From Aliiruegeria sabulilitoris (GTDB taxonomy: Bacteria > Pseudomonadota > Alphaproteobacteria > Rhodobacterales > Rhodobacteraceae): a DNA stretch of 64,000 nt. Made by a program: the position numbers and the translations under genes. The stretch's first letter is position 1. The number at the start of each line of letters is the position of its first letter. The notes below the pieces were generated by a model that was not told where the DNA came from, searched no databases, and saw only the letters and a list, made by a program, of their open reading frames with translations. Below are positions 52,388 to 60,853 of this stretch, one piece after another. The stretch is taken from NCBI RefSeq assembly GCF_001558155.1, contig NZ_LOAS01000011.1, positions 124,001 through 188,000 on the forward strand, in the 5' to 3' direction.

Positions 52388-53311
52388 TCAGCCGGACGGC
52401 TGATCCTGTGCCCGTTGCAGCCGCGTCGGAATCGTGCGCGCCAGACGCAGGAAATGCGCCATGAACGGCTTCTCGATATCCTCCGATCGGCTGGCAGCAT
52501 AAAGCCGGCGCGACAGGCCCGTTTCGGTCAGCGGACGGGTAACATAGTCGGAATTGTAGCGCACCTCGCGCACGACCCAGTCGGGCAACACCGCGACACC
52601 ACGGTTGGACGCGACCAGAAGGAGGATAACGGCCGTCAACTCCACCTGCCGCACCCCGCGCGGCTCGACCCGGGCCGGCATCAGCAACTGGCTGAACACG
52701 TCGAGCTTTGAGCGCTCCACCGGGTAGGTGATAAGCGTTTCGCTGCGGAAATCCTCGGCGTCAATGAAAGGGCGATCGGCCAGGGGATGCCGGGAGGAGG
52801 CCACGAAAACCGGCGAGTAGTCGAAGAGCGGGTTGAAGGTGACGCCTTCCAGTTTCTCGGGATCCGACGAGATGACCACATCCACCTCTTCCTTCCAAAG
52901 CGCGGGCAACGCGTCGAAGGCGAGGCCCGGGCGAATATCGACATCGACATCCGGCCAGGCCTTGCGGAACTCCTCCAGCACCGGGAAGAGCCACTCGAAA
53001 CATGCATGACACTCGATGGCAATATGAAGCCGACCGGATTTACCCGTCCGTAACCCGTCGAACTCCTCCTCCAGCGCCGCCATCTCGGGCAGGACCCTTT
53101 CGGCGGTCCGCAACATGCGCAGCCCCGCCGCCGAGAGCTTGAGCGGCTTGGAGCGGCGCACGAACAGCTCCATACCTGCTTGATCTTCCAGCCCTTTTAC
53201 CTGATGACTGAGCGCCGACTGCGTGATGTTGAGCATATCGGCCGCCCGCGCCAGCCCGCCTGCCTCGTGGATGGCCTTGATCGTGCGCAGGTGGCGGAGT
53301 TCTACATGCAT
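52388..53311 (-). CDS. metR: LysR-family regulator MetR
   Basis: A 307-residue LysR-type activator. The N-terminal helix-turn-helix is LARAADMLNITQSALSHQVK, and the effector domain includes the MetR-like AIECHACFEWLFPVLEEFR. MetR uses homocysteine as co-activator and controls methionine and folate one-carbon genes. It is divergent from metF, and the 93-base spacer has a near-consensus MetR site. This pairing strongly supports the name. Confidence 0.9.
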   Translation of the reverse strand: MHVELRHLRTIKAIHEAGGLARAADMLNITQSALSHQVKGLEDQAGMELFVRRSKPLKLSAAGLRMLRTAERVLPEMAALEEEFDGLRTGKSGRLHIAIECHACFEWLFPVLEEFRKAWPDVDVDIRPGLAFDALPALWKEEVDVVISSDPEKLEGVTFNPLFDYSPVFVASSRHPLADRPFIDAEDFRSETLITYPVERSKLDVFSQLLMPARVEPRGVRQVELTAVILLLVASNRGVAVLPDWVVREVRYNSDYVTRPLTETGLSRRLYAASRSEDIEKPFMAHFLRLARTIPTRLQRAQDQPSG

Positions 53312-53339
53312 GTCTGACTCATGATCTTAGTGAAAATTA

Positions 53340-53352
53340 TGAAATTGCCTCA
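53340..53352. promoter_or_regulatory. Putative MetR binding site
   Basis: TGAAATTGCCTCA matches the MetR consensus TGAA-N5-TTCA at 7 of 8 fixed positions. It lies in the metR-metF spacer, 52 bases before the metF start, and probably serves metF activation and metR autoregulation. Confidence 0.6.
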
Positions 53353-53404
53353 CGACGCGGAATATGCGAGGTCGGATACCGACACAAGAGGATGAAAAAC
53401 CGCC

Positions 53405-54271
53405 ATGCCCGCCCCGCACGTCTCTTTCGAATTCTTTCCGCCCCGCTCGGTCGAAGCTTCCTTCCGGCTGCACGAGACCGTGAAAGCGCTTGCCCCGCTC
53501 AAGCCGGAATTCGTCTCGGTGACCTATGGCGCCGGCGGCACCACGCGCCGGCTGACCCATGAAGCGGTCTCCGCGATCCATCGTACGACCGATCTTCGGG
53601 TGGCCGCGCACCTGACCTGTGTCGATGCAACCCGGGACGAGACGCTGGAAATCGCCAGGACCTATGCCGCCGAAGGCGTAACCGACATCGTTGCGCTTCG
53701 TGGCGACCCGCCGAAGGGGGCGAGCCGTTTCGAGCCGCATCCGGAGGGCTTTACCGATACGTGCGAGCTGATCTCGGCGCTGCGCGACAGCGGAGATTTC
53801 ACCATTCGCGTCGGCGCGTACCCGGACCGCCACCCTGAAGCGACCAGCGATCTGGCCGATGTCGAGTGGCTCAAGCGCAAGATCGACGCCGGTGCGCATG
53901 AAGCGATCACCCAGTTCTTCTTCGAAGCGGAGACCTTCTTCCGCTTCCGCGATGCCTGCGAGAAGGCCGGTATCGACGCGCCCATCCTGCCGGGCATCCT
54001 GCCGATCGAGCACTGGGGCAACACCAAGCGTTTTGCCCAGCGTTGCGGAGCCAAGGTTCCGGACTGGCTCGACGAGGCATTTGCGCTTGCCGAGCGCGAC
54101 GGACGCGAGGAGCTGCTAGCCATTGCCGTCGCCACGGAGCTGTGCTCCGAACTGGTCGAGGGCGGCGCGGGTCACCTGCATTTCTACACGCTCAACAAGC
54201 CGCACCTGACGCATGACATCTGCCATGCGCTAGGCGTTGTGCAGCATGCGAGCTTGCAGGATGTAGCCTGA
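53405..54271 (+). CDS. metF: Methylenetetrahydrofolate reductase
   Basis: Reduces 5,10-methylene- to 5-methyl-tetrahydrofolate for methionine synthesis. The 288-residue FAD enzyme opens with VSFEFFPPRS, has the folate/FAD residues in VTYGAGGTTR and ALRGDPP, and QFFFEAETFFRF. Length is normal for bacterial MetF. It is divergent from metR, with the binding site between them, and ends in a strong terminator. Confidence 0.96.
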   Translation: MPAPHVSFEFFPPRSVEASFRLHETVKALAPLKPEFVSVTYGAGGTTRRLTHEAVSAIHRTTDLRVAAHLTCVDATRDETLEIARTYAAEGVTDIVALRGDPPKGASRFEPHPEGFTDTCELISALRDSGDFTIRVGAYPDRHPEATSDLADVEWLKRKIDAGAHEAITQFFFEAETFFRFRDACEKAGIDAPILPGILPIEHWGNTKRFAQRCGAKVPDWLDEAFALAERDGREELLAIAVATELCSELVEGGAGHLHFYTLNKPHLTHDICHALGVVQHASLQDVA

Positions 54272-54307
54272 TCGCACTCCGGCGACTGCCGTAAACGACA
54301 AGAATTC

Positions 54308-54348
54308 CACGGGCATGGCATCCTCGATTTGGCTGCCGTGCCTTTTTT
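54308..54348 (+). terminator. Intrinsic terminator of metF
   Basis: An imperfect hairpin with CACGG...CCGTG at its base and a GGCA/TGGC interior is followed by CCTTTTTTG. It lies 36 bases past the metF stop. Confidence 0.75.
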
Positions 54349-54456
54349 GTCGTTTCAAGACTTCAGTTTATGACCGCATCGGGCATTACCCAACGTCATT
54401 AAGGAAATCCTAATCGAGAACTGTAACAGTTCCGAAAGAGCAGTTCAGAGGCAAGT

Positions 54457-54762
54457 ATGATTGGTTACCAATACCTTCTGCAATCTGGCCACAACTGGCA
54501 GAAGGCAGCAGTCGAAGAACAGGAAATGTGGTTCGCCGCGTCCGAAGTGATCTGGCTGCGGAGCTGGCAGATGATGACCGGGACGATGTCCACCGAAGAG
54601 GCCACCAAGATGGTGCTGGAAAAGCCGGTCGCCTTCGTTCAGGCGGCGCAGGATGCCGGCGTCTCCGCGATCAACGGCAATGATCCCGGCGCCATTACCC
54701 GTGCTGCCGTTGCGCCCCTGCGAAAGGAAGCGCGCGACAACGCGCGGCGTCTGCGCAGCTGA
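54457..54762 (+). CDS. Small phasin-like hypothetical protein, 101 aa
   Basis: An all-alpha small protein with MWFAASEVIWLRSWQMMTGTMSTEEATKMVLEKP and an Arg/Ala-rich C-terminus (APLRKEARDNARRLRS). The amphipathic helices recall phasins that coat polyhydroxyalkanoate granules; similar alphaproteobacterial proteins have been labelled 'antifreeze', for which I see no basis. It is a single gene between the metF terminator and a convergent DUF2235 gene. Confidence 0.6.
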   Translation: MIGYQYLLQSGHNWQKAAVEEQEMWFAASEVIWLRSWQMMTGTMSTEEATKMVLEKPVAFVQAAQDAGVSAINGNDPGAITRAAVAPLRKEARDNARRLRS

Positions 54763-54787
54763 TCACGACATGCCGCGACCGTAGCTT

Positions 54788-55849
54788 TCAGCCCGCCGTT
54801 GCAGCCCGCACAAGATCCTCCTGACGGTCGATCGCCGGGTGGAACGTCTCGGACGGGTCACTGCCGATACGGCGCCTTGCCCGCAACAGGAACAGCTTTC
54901 CCAACCCGCGAAACGTTCCGACCGACGGCGCCTCGGCATCGCACGGGAAGCGTAGCCGCCACCCGTTAGGCAAGGACAGACCCGCGGTTTCTGCCATTTC
55001 CAGCATCCAGACCAACGACAGGTTCGCCAGCGGGCGCGCGGCCTCGAAACCGCCCAGTTGCCCGCCGATATCGCCGTGACAACCTGGGAACCAACGCTGC
55101 TCCACCGTCCCGACGGATCCCGGCGGGGTCTCCCACAACTCCGGGGTGAAGGCGAGGCGGGTCTCGTCATGGGCCAGCGCGTGGTAGCCATGGCGGATAT
55201 GGGGTCCGATGGCGTGGTTGTGAAAGGCATGGGCCGGCTCGGTCAGCCGCCACAGGAGCGGCAGGCGCAGCCCAAGCGCCTTGACCGTGTCCCAGACGCC
55301 GACCATCTCGATGAGCGTATTCGCGTGGCACAGGTTGCGGCCAAACCTCGTCGCGGCCTCGCTCGTCGGCGCGCATTGGTAGTGGCGATAGGCCAGACGG
55401 ACATTCCGTTCGGTTACAAACTCCGCCTTGAGCAGGCCGATCCGGTCGATCACGCCGGCCAGCGAGCGCACGGCGAAAGCCCCGCGCGAATAGCCGAACA
55501 GGTAGATCTTGTCGCCGGGCCGGTAGCGCGCAGCGATGAACCCGTAGGCGCGGCGGATTTTCCGGTTCATCCCACGGCCCACCACGACATCGCCTGTGCT
55601 TGCCCAGTCGCGCCACTGGATGCCGGCTTCGTAGAAGAGCGACAGTTGCGGGTTGGGGCGGCGTTCGGCCAGCAACCGATAGGTCAGCCCGGCATTCGTC
55701 TCGCATCCCGGCTCCAGCGAGGACATGGTTCCGTCCAGGATCACCACATGGACCACCGGCCCGCGCCGGTGCGACGTCATCCCCGAATGGCGGTGACGAT
55801 TCCGGCGGCGCAGGCGCTTCCACGCGGCAAACTGACGGTTCAGCCGCAT
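54788..55849 (-). CDS. DUF2235 alpha/beta-hydrolase-like protein
   Basis: A 353-residue protein of the DUF2235 (phospholipase-like) family. The nucleophile elbow is FGYSRGAFAVRSLAG (GxSxG-type), and a later motif WFPGCHGDIGG carries a candidate His/Asp pair. The family includes Tle1 lipase effectors of type VI secretion and other cytosolic hydrolases. No T6SS gene or immunity gene is nearby and no signal peptide is visible (the N-terminus is Arg-rich), so a housekeeping hydrolase is more likely here. Confidence 0.85.
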   Translation of the reverse strand: MRLNRQFAAWKRLRRRNRHRHSGMTSHRRGPVVHVVILDGTMSSLEPGCETNAGLTYRLLAERRPNPQLSLFYEAGIQWRDWASTGDVVVGRGMNRKIRRAYGFIAARYRPGDKIYLFGYSRGAFAVRSLAGVIDRIGLLKAEFVTERNVRLAYRHYQCAPTSEAATRFGRNLCHANTLIEMVGVWDTVKALGLRLPLLWRLTEPAHAFHNHAIGPHIRHGYHALAHDETRLAFTPELWETPPGSVGTVEQRWFPGCHGDIGGQLGGFEAARPLANLSLVWMLEMAETAGLSLPNGWRLRFPCDAEAPSVGTFRGLGKLFLLRARRRIGSDPSETFHPAIDRQEDLVRAATAG

Positions 55850-55993
55850 GGTGCCGTGGCTCCCAAACCTGCCGACTTTCGCAAAATCCGCATGAGTGCT
55901 CGCTCCCCCGTTTTTGAAGGGTTCAGATACCAGATGTGGGGACTGCCGAACGTCTTCGCCAGATGCAGCCGCCCCGGAACGCGAACCCGTGCA

Positions 55994-57148
55994 TTATCGT
56001 GAGACATCATTCCCAAGTGACTGAACCGTTGCCAATTCGAGGTGACCGAAACCATTGAACCGTGTGACCGTCGCCGTCGAATAGGCGCCCATGCCGTGGA
56101 AAAGCAGCACATCGCCCTCCGATACGGTCTCGGGCAGGTTCAATTGCCCCGGCAGCCGGTCGAGGCTGTCACAGGTCGGGCCGAAGACGGTCCGCGCGCG
56201 CATGGGGGCGCGCCGCTTGTTTCCATGACTGTCATAAAGCTCGTAGCGATCGGTTGTGCCGATCTGCGGGAACTCCATCAGCCCGCCATAAACGCCGTCG
56301 TCGAGAAAGACGTCGGAAGCATCGCGCACCGCGCGCACGCGGGCGGCGAGCGACTGGCTCTCGGCGACCATGCCGCGTCCGGGCTCGCAAAGCAGATCCG
56401 GCCGGTTCGGCCCGAAAGCGGTACGAGCCGCCTGTCCGATCCGCTCGAAGATCCCTTCGAGATCCGGCGGCGCCTGCGTCAGACGATGCGCCGGAAAGCC
56501 ACCGCCCACATTGAGCCGAGCGATCCGCACATCGGCGGTTTTCGAGATCACCGCCGCCTCGCGGATATAGCTCTCCCATGCGGCCGCCTGGATACATTGT
56601 GTGCCTGGGTGGAAGGTCATGGAGGGCACGAGACCGGCGGAGGCAACGGCGCGGAGCAACTCTGCGGCCTGTTCCGCCGTGGCGCCGAACTTGCTGCCGA
56701 AATCATAGGCGGCACCGGGAACCGGGAGCTTGAAACGAACCGAAACTTCGCTGCCGACGGGCAAACAGGCTGCGAGCTTTGCCAGCTCCGACTGGCTGTC
56801 CACGCTGAAGGAACGCACGCCCAGCGCAACGGCGTGCGCGATCTCTGCCTGCCCGCGCACCGGGTTGTTGAAATGCAGCACCGCCTCCGGAACCACGCGG
56901 CGCAACAGCTCGATTTCCTCGACAGAGGCCACGTCGAAGGCCGCGATCCCCGCCGCGCTAAGGTTCTGGAGCACCGCGGTTTCCGGGTTCGCCTTCACCG
57001 CGTAGCTTACCAGCCCGGGAAAGCCCGCGCGAAACCGCGCGGCCGTCCGCTGCAGGATCGCGGGCGCAAAAAACAGCACCGGCCCACCGCTCGGGTGGGC
57101 CGCGATATAGTCACCCGGGTTCTTCCAGATCGTCTTGTTCAGCCCCAT
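55994..57148 (-). CDS. Ornithine/lysine-type decarboxylase, PLP fold III
   Basis: A 384-residue enzyme of the eukaryotic-like ornithine decarboxylase family, making putrescine from ornithine. The PLP lysine is K52 (SYAVKANPE). Other marks are the phosphate-site segment LNVGGGFPAH and the C-terminal GPTCDSLDRL, whose cysteine is the conserved active-site Cys of ornithine decarboxylase. The start at 57148 (MGLNKTIWKN) matches the family. It is divergent from an Lrp/AsnC gene with a perfect palindrome between them, which suggests control by that regulator. Lysine/ornithine bifunctionality is possible. Confidence 0.9.
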   Translation of the reverse strand: MGLNKTIWKNPGDYIAAHPSGGPVLFFAPAILQRTAARFRAGFPGLVSYAVKANPETAVLQNLSAAGIAAFDVASVEEIELLRRVVPEAVLHFNNPVRGQAEIAHAVALGVRSFSVDSQSELAKLAACLPVGSEVSVRFKLPVPGAAYDFGSKFGATAEQAAELLRAVASAGLVPSMTFHPGTQCIQAAAWESYIREAAVISKTADVRIARLNVGGGFPAHRLTQAPPDLEGIFERIGQAARTAFGPNRPDLLCEPGRGMVAESQSLAARVRAVRDASDVFLDDGVYGGLMEFPQIGTTDRYELYDSHGNKRRAPMRARTVFGPTCDSLDRLPGQLNLPETVSEGDVLLFHGMGAYSTATVTRFNGFGHLELATVQSLGNDVSR

Positions 57149-57267
57149 TGGCCTGCTCCACCAACCAAGGCACAGAGTGGCGGCCTGTTCCGACCGCTCC
57201 TGCCATGCGCGTTTCCTATACAGAATCGCATGCATTTCGGACGATTTACCCAAGAATTCCGTTTAAT

Positions 57268-57287
57268 TTGCCGAATAATTTCGGCAA
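57268..57287. promoter_or_regulatory. Perfect palindrome, probable Lrp/AsnC operator
   Basis: TTGCCGAA-TAAT-TTCGGCAA has two perfect 8-base arms. It sits in the spacer between the decarboxylase and the Lrp/AsnC gene, 26 bases before the preferred regulator start. Position and symmetry suggest the site of that regulator, serving both genes. Confidence 0.7.
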
Positions 57288-57312
57288 CATGACGAAAAGA
57301 TCAGGCAGATTG

Positions 57313-57744
57313 ATGGACGATCTCGACAAGACATTGCTGTCAGCCCTGGCCGCAGACAGCTCCACCCCGATCTCCCAGCTTGCAAGGCAGGCCGGCGTGG
57401 CACGTTCGACCGTCCAGGCCCGGATCGAGCGGCTTCAGCATTCCGGTGTAATCGCCGGCTACACGATCCGGTTGGGAGAACCTGCCGAACGCCGCCGGAT
57501 TCGAGCGACCGTTCTGCTGCATGTCGAGCCGCGCAGCGCGGCCGCGCTTGTCCAGCGGCTCAAGGCGATGCCGGAAGTCGAAGCCTGCCACAGCACCACC
57601 GGCCGCGTAGATCTGATCCTGCAGCTCGTGGCCGAGACAACCGGCGAGCTGGACGAGGCGCTGGACCGGATCGGCGCCATTCCCGGCGTGCGCGACACGG
57701 AATCGCTCATCCACCTGTCCAGCAAGTTCGATCGCCGAACCTAG
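57313..57744 (+). CDS. Lrp/AsnC-family transcriptional regulator
   Basis: A 143-residue regulator with the N-terminal helix-turn-helix (DDLDKTLLSALAADSSTPIS, LARQAGVARSTVQARIERL) and a C-terminal RAM domain that binds amino acids and oligomerises (LLHVEPRSAAALVQRLKAMPEV). I chose ATG 57313 (AGGCAG upstream) because ATG 57289 would place the operator on its ribosome site; the earlier start is possible. It is divergent from ornithine decarboxylase. Its end overlaps the convergent AcuC-like gene by 4 bases. Confidence 0.9.
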   Translation: MDDLDKTLLSALAADSSTPISQLARQAGVARSTVQARIERLQHSGVIAGYTIRLGEPAERRRIRATVLLHVEPRSAAALVQRLKAMPEVEACHSTTGRVDLILQLVAETTGELDEALDRIGAIPGVRDTESLIHLSSKFDRRT

Positions 57745-58865
57745 CCCAGCCCCTCGCGCTGCCGCAGGAAGGACAGCCTGTCGCGCAACTCGGAGCGAAT
57801 CGCGCCGTCGCGCGGGGCGTCCCGCAGCGTGGTGAACCAATGCGTCGGAGGATTGCGGCCAAGCCGGTGGCCATCCCACGCGATGGCCCGCAGGACGGCC
57901 TCGCCCTCGGGCGGCAGCCGGTCCGGGATCTCGATCCCGTTCAGCACCGCCCAGACGCCCGTCCAGAGCCGCCCGACAGACCACGGGTTATAGCCACCGC
58001 CACCGAGCACGAGATAGCGCGGCGCGAGCGGCCGCAGCGCCGCGACGATCTCCCAATGGGCATTGTTGGACAGTGAAAGCTGCGAGAGCGGGTCCTCCTC
58101 GACGGCATCCGCCCCGCATTGCAGCACGATTGCCTCCGGCGCGAAGCGGTCGACCAGTGGCAGGATCAGCGTCTCGCGGATCAGGGCCATCTCCGTGTCG
58201 TTCAACCCGCGCGGCACCGGCAGGTTGACCGCGGACCCGCCCGCATCCTCCCCAAGATCGCCGGTAAACGGCCAGCGCCGCTCCTCGTGAACCGAGATCA
58301 TCAAGGTTTCGGGATCGCCGGCAAGGCCCATCTCGACCCCGTCGGGATGATGCGCGTCGATGTCGATATAGACGATCCGGCGAATCCCGTTCCGCCGCAG
58401 CGACAGGATGCCGAGCACCGGATCGTTCAGGTAGCAGAACCCGTTGGCCCGCGCCGGCATGCCGTGATGCGTCCCGCCGGCCGGGTGGTGGATCACCCCG
58501 CCCTGCGCCAGAAGCTCGCCGGCAAGGATCGAGCCCCCCGCCCCGGTGGCGGGTCGCCGGAAGATCTCCGCGTAGACCGGGTTCGAATGGGTGCCGAGCC
58601 CGAAACGGTCGCGCGTTTCCGTCGAAACCTGCTGCTCGGCCTCGGCCTTGACCAGGGCCGCGAGATAGGACGGGTCATGCCAATGGCTGAGCGCGGCGGG
58701 TTTGGCACGCGGTGACGTGATGTAGCTCTCGCTACCGAGCCAGCCCAGCGTGCGGGTCAGGTCCATCACCGTCGAGACCCTCGGCACCCGTAGGGGGTGC
58801 CAGGCCCCGTAGCTAGATCCGCGATAGATCTCCGAGCCGATGAAACCGGTGAAACCGCCCTTCAT
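57741..58865 (-). CDS. Histone-deacetylase-family protein (AcuC-like)
   Basis: A 374-residue zinc hydrolase of the class I HDAC fold. Catalytic residues appear in GGTHHGMPARANGFCYLND (tandem His), and the zinc site in YIDIDAHHPDGVE (usual HHGDGV reads HHPDGV). LGGGGYN is the C-terminal marker. The N-terminus FIGSEIYRGSSYGAWHPL fits AcuC proteins, which deacetylate acetyl-CoA synthetase in Bacillus. An acetylpolyamine amidohydrolase role is also possible, given the nearby ornithine decarboxylase. I prefer ATG 58865 to an in-frame GTG at 58949 by family N-terminus; both have weak ribosome sites. Confidence 0.88.
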   Translation of the reverse strand: MKGGFTGFIGSEIYRGSSYGAWHPLRVPRVSTVMDLTRTLGWLGSESYITSPRAKPAALSHWHDPSYLAALVKAEAEQQVSTETRDRFGLGTHSNPVYAEIFRRPATGAGGSILAGELLAQGGVIHHPAGGTHHGMPARANGFCYLNDPVLGILSLRRNGIRRIVYIDIDAHHPDGVEMGLAGDPETLMISVHEERRWPFTGDLGEDAGGSAVNLPVPRGLNDTEMALIRETLILPLVDRFAPEAIVLQCGADAVEEDPLSQLSLSNNAHWEIVAALRPLAPRYLVLGGGGYNPWSVGRLWTGVWAVLNGIEIPDRLPPEGEAVLRAIAWDGHRLGRNPPTHWFTTLRDAPRDGAIRSELRDRLSFLRQREGLG

Positions 58866-59160
58866 ATGCCGCGTATCGATAGCGTCCCCCGTCTCTGAAC
58901 CCTGCCCGTTTTCCAAGTCGTACCGTTCCTCCAACTGGCGGTTTTTCACTCTGGCGCATCGACCGCCCGTCGGCCTGTTTTCTCTCGCAAAAATCGTTGC
59001 ATTCGGGCCGATTTTTACTATCTAGATCGAATCAATTTCGTCGCAAAGCTGGAACAGAACCGTCGCAGGTGATACCTAGGGTATAACCAAGACTGAATAG
59101 GCGCCGCCAGAAATCACAAGGAACCATCCGCCACGAGGGCGATGCGGTAATAGGTAACCC

Positions 59161-59628
59161 GTGCAAGAGAATTTCAAACTTCCCAAGGGACTGACAGCGG
59201 ACAAGGATGTCCGGACCCAATATGGAGCGCTTTGCTATCGTGTCGTTAACGGCAAGCCTCAGGTTCTGTTGATAACGTCTCGCACAAGCCGCCGCTGGAT
59301 CATCCCGAAGGGCTGGCCGATGCGCAACGTGACCCCGGATGGCGCAGCAAAGATCGAAGCCTGGGAAGAAGCCGGTGTTCGCGGCAAGGCCGAGCAGGAC
59401 TGCATCGGCTATTTCAGCTATATCAAGGTAGCCGAGGCCAAGGGCGAGAAGGACCTGCCCTGTGTTGTCTGCGTCTTCCCGGTCAAGGTGAAGTCGCTCG
59501 CCAAGGATTTTCCAGAGTGCAACCAACGCCGTCGCAAGTGGTTCTCGCCAAAGCAGGCCAGCAAGAAAGTAGCCGAGCCGGAATTGCGGGAGATCCTGCG
59601 GAATTTCGACCCGGGCAAGGCTCGTTAG
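59161..59628 (+). CDS. Nudix hydrolase (diphosphoinositol polyphosphatase-like)
   Basis: A 155-residue protein. The Nudix helix is GWPMRNVTPDGAAKIEAWEEAGVRG; the acidic cluster EAWEEAG is intact, while the residue normally Arg before it is Ile. The opening QYGALCYRVVNGKPQVLLITSRTSRRWIIPKG is typical of DIPP-type members that act on diphosphoinositol polyphosphates or dinucleoside polyphosphates. It starts at GTG 59161. The gene stands alone. Confidence 0.88.
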   Translation: MQENFKLPKGLTADKDVRTQYGALCYRVVNGKPQVLLITSRTSRRWIIPKGWPMRNVTPDGAAKIEAWEEAGVRGKAEQDCIGYFSYIKVAEAKGEKDLPCVVCVFPVKVKSLAKDFPECNQRRRKWFSPKQASKKVAEPELREILRNFDPGKAR

Positions 59629-59686
59629 AGACCCCGACGCGCACGCCCTTTGAAATTCTCGCAGTCAGGCGTTACATCTGAAGAGC

Positions 59687-60130
59687 ATGATCAAGTACAG
59701 CCTCATATGCGCCGACGGGCACCGCTTCGAAAGCTGGTTTGCGTCGGCCAATGCCTTCGAAAAGCTTGTCGCTTCGGGGATGGTGAGTTGTGCTGTCTGT
59801 GGCTCCGAAAAGGTCGAAAAAGCGATGATGGCGCCGAATGTGAAATCCAGCGAGCGGAAGGCAGAACCCGCCTGCCCGGACACCGAACACCCGCTTTCCG
59901 CGCCCGCCACGACCGCCGAAAAGGCAATCGCCGAGCTGCGCAAGCGGGTCGAAGCCGAAAGCGACTATGTCGGCCGCGATTTCGCCCGCGAAGCCCGCGC
60001 CATTCACGAGGGCGAGGCGCCGAAACGCTCGATCCATGGCGAGGCCAACATGCAGGAAGCCAGAAGCCTGATCGAAGACGGCGTGCCGGTCGCCCCGCTG
60101 CCCTTCGCTCCGCGCCGCAAGACGAACTGA
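59687..60130 (+). CDS. DUF1178 family protein
   Basis: A 147-residue cytoplasmic protein. It opens with MIKYSLICADGHRFESWFAS and has a CxxC at SCAVCGSEKVEKAMMAPNV, the two features that define DUF1178; with the early Cys they could bind a metal. The C-terminal half has YVGRDFAREARAIHEGEAP and a final LPFAPRRK. The biological role is unknown. It follows the Nudix gene by 58 bases on the same strand. Confidence 0.9.
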   Translation: MIKYSLICADGHRFESWFASANAFEKLVASGMVSCAVCGSEKVEKAMMAPNVKSSERKAEPACPDTEHPLSAPATTAEKAIAELRKRVEAESDYVGRDFAREARAIHEGEAPKRSIHGEANMQEARSLIEDGVPVAPLPFAPRRKTN

Positions 60131-60135
60131 GCCCG

Positions 60136-60792
60136 TCAGGCGCGCCGCTCAACCATGTGACGGCGATAGACCTCGATCATCCAGCCCAGCATGATCCCGT
60201 TCAGGATATGCCACAGGAAATGCGTGCCCAGCGGGAAGCTGGCGCAGAGCGCCTCGTCCACCGAACGGAACCCCAGCGAGGCGCAGAGGATCCCCGCCCC
60301 GAAGGCCAATCCCCCCGCTGTCCGGGGCGCACGCCTGCGCAAGCCGATGGCGTAGAGCGCGATCAGCAGCGGCACCGGCCAGTACCCCGCCGAGACCTCA
60401 AAGAAGGGAAGCTTTTGAAACAGCGGCAGCGTGAGCGCGGCGAAGGGGAAGAACCCGGTCGTCGCCAGCAAGGCCCACGGCCACGAGAGGTTCCAGAAAT
60501 CACGGTTGGCCGCGAAAATGTAGAGCAGGATGAAGAGGGCGATTGGCGTGGTGTCCGCGATCGCTCCCCAAATCGTCGCGTGGGTGTGAAACAGGTAGGA
60601 GCCGATACCGATCGCCGCGAGGACCACGCACATACCGACAGCGAACGGCAATCCCTGTCCGCGCACCCGCCGCCAGAGCAGGAAGGCCGCGATCAGGAAG
60701 GCCGCATTGGTGAGCGCATTCACCGGCTCCGACCAATAGGTAAAATCGGTCCGTTCACAATATCCATCGACCTGCCGCAATAGGCCTTCCAT
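60136..60792 (-). CDS. Ceramidase/CREST-superfamily membrane protein
   Basis: A 219-residue polytopic membrane protein with about seven helices. Conserved polar residues sit in YCERTDFTYWSEPVNALTNAAFL, IGSYLFHTHATIWGAIAD (His/Asp set) and LGTHFLWHILNGIMLGWM. These resemble the zinc ligands of alkaline ceramidases and other CREST amidases. The substrate in a marine alphaproteobacterium is uncertain. The start at 60792 gives a normal N-terminus. It is convergent with the DUF1178 gene. Confidence 0.85.
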   Translation of the reverse strand: MEGLLRQVDGYCERTDFTYWSEPVNALTNAAFLIAAFLLWRRVRGQGLPFAVGMCVVLAAIGIGSYLFHTHATIWGAIADTTPIALFILLYIFAANRDFWNLSWPWALLATTGFFPFAALTLPLFQKLPFFEVSAGYWPVPLLIALYAIGLRRRAPRTAGGLAFGAGILCASLGFRSVDEALCASFPLGTHFLWHILNGIMLGWMIEVYRRHMVERRA

Positions 60793-60853
60793 TCCGATCC
60801 CTCCGCGATAGGCTCGCCCCTGCAATGCTTAGCTCTTTGGGAGGAGGAGACAA

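Noticed and set aside
53312-53404. SAM or other riboswitch upstream of metF
   Set aside because: The spacer is only 93 bases, shared with divergent metR, and shows no aptamer-like stems; a MetR site explains the regulation better.
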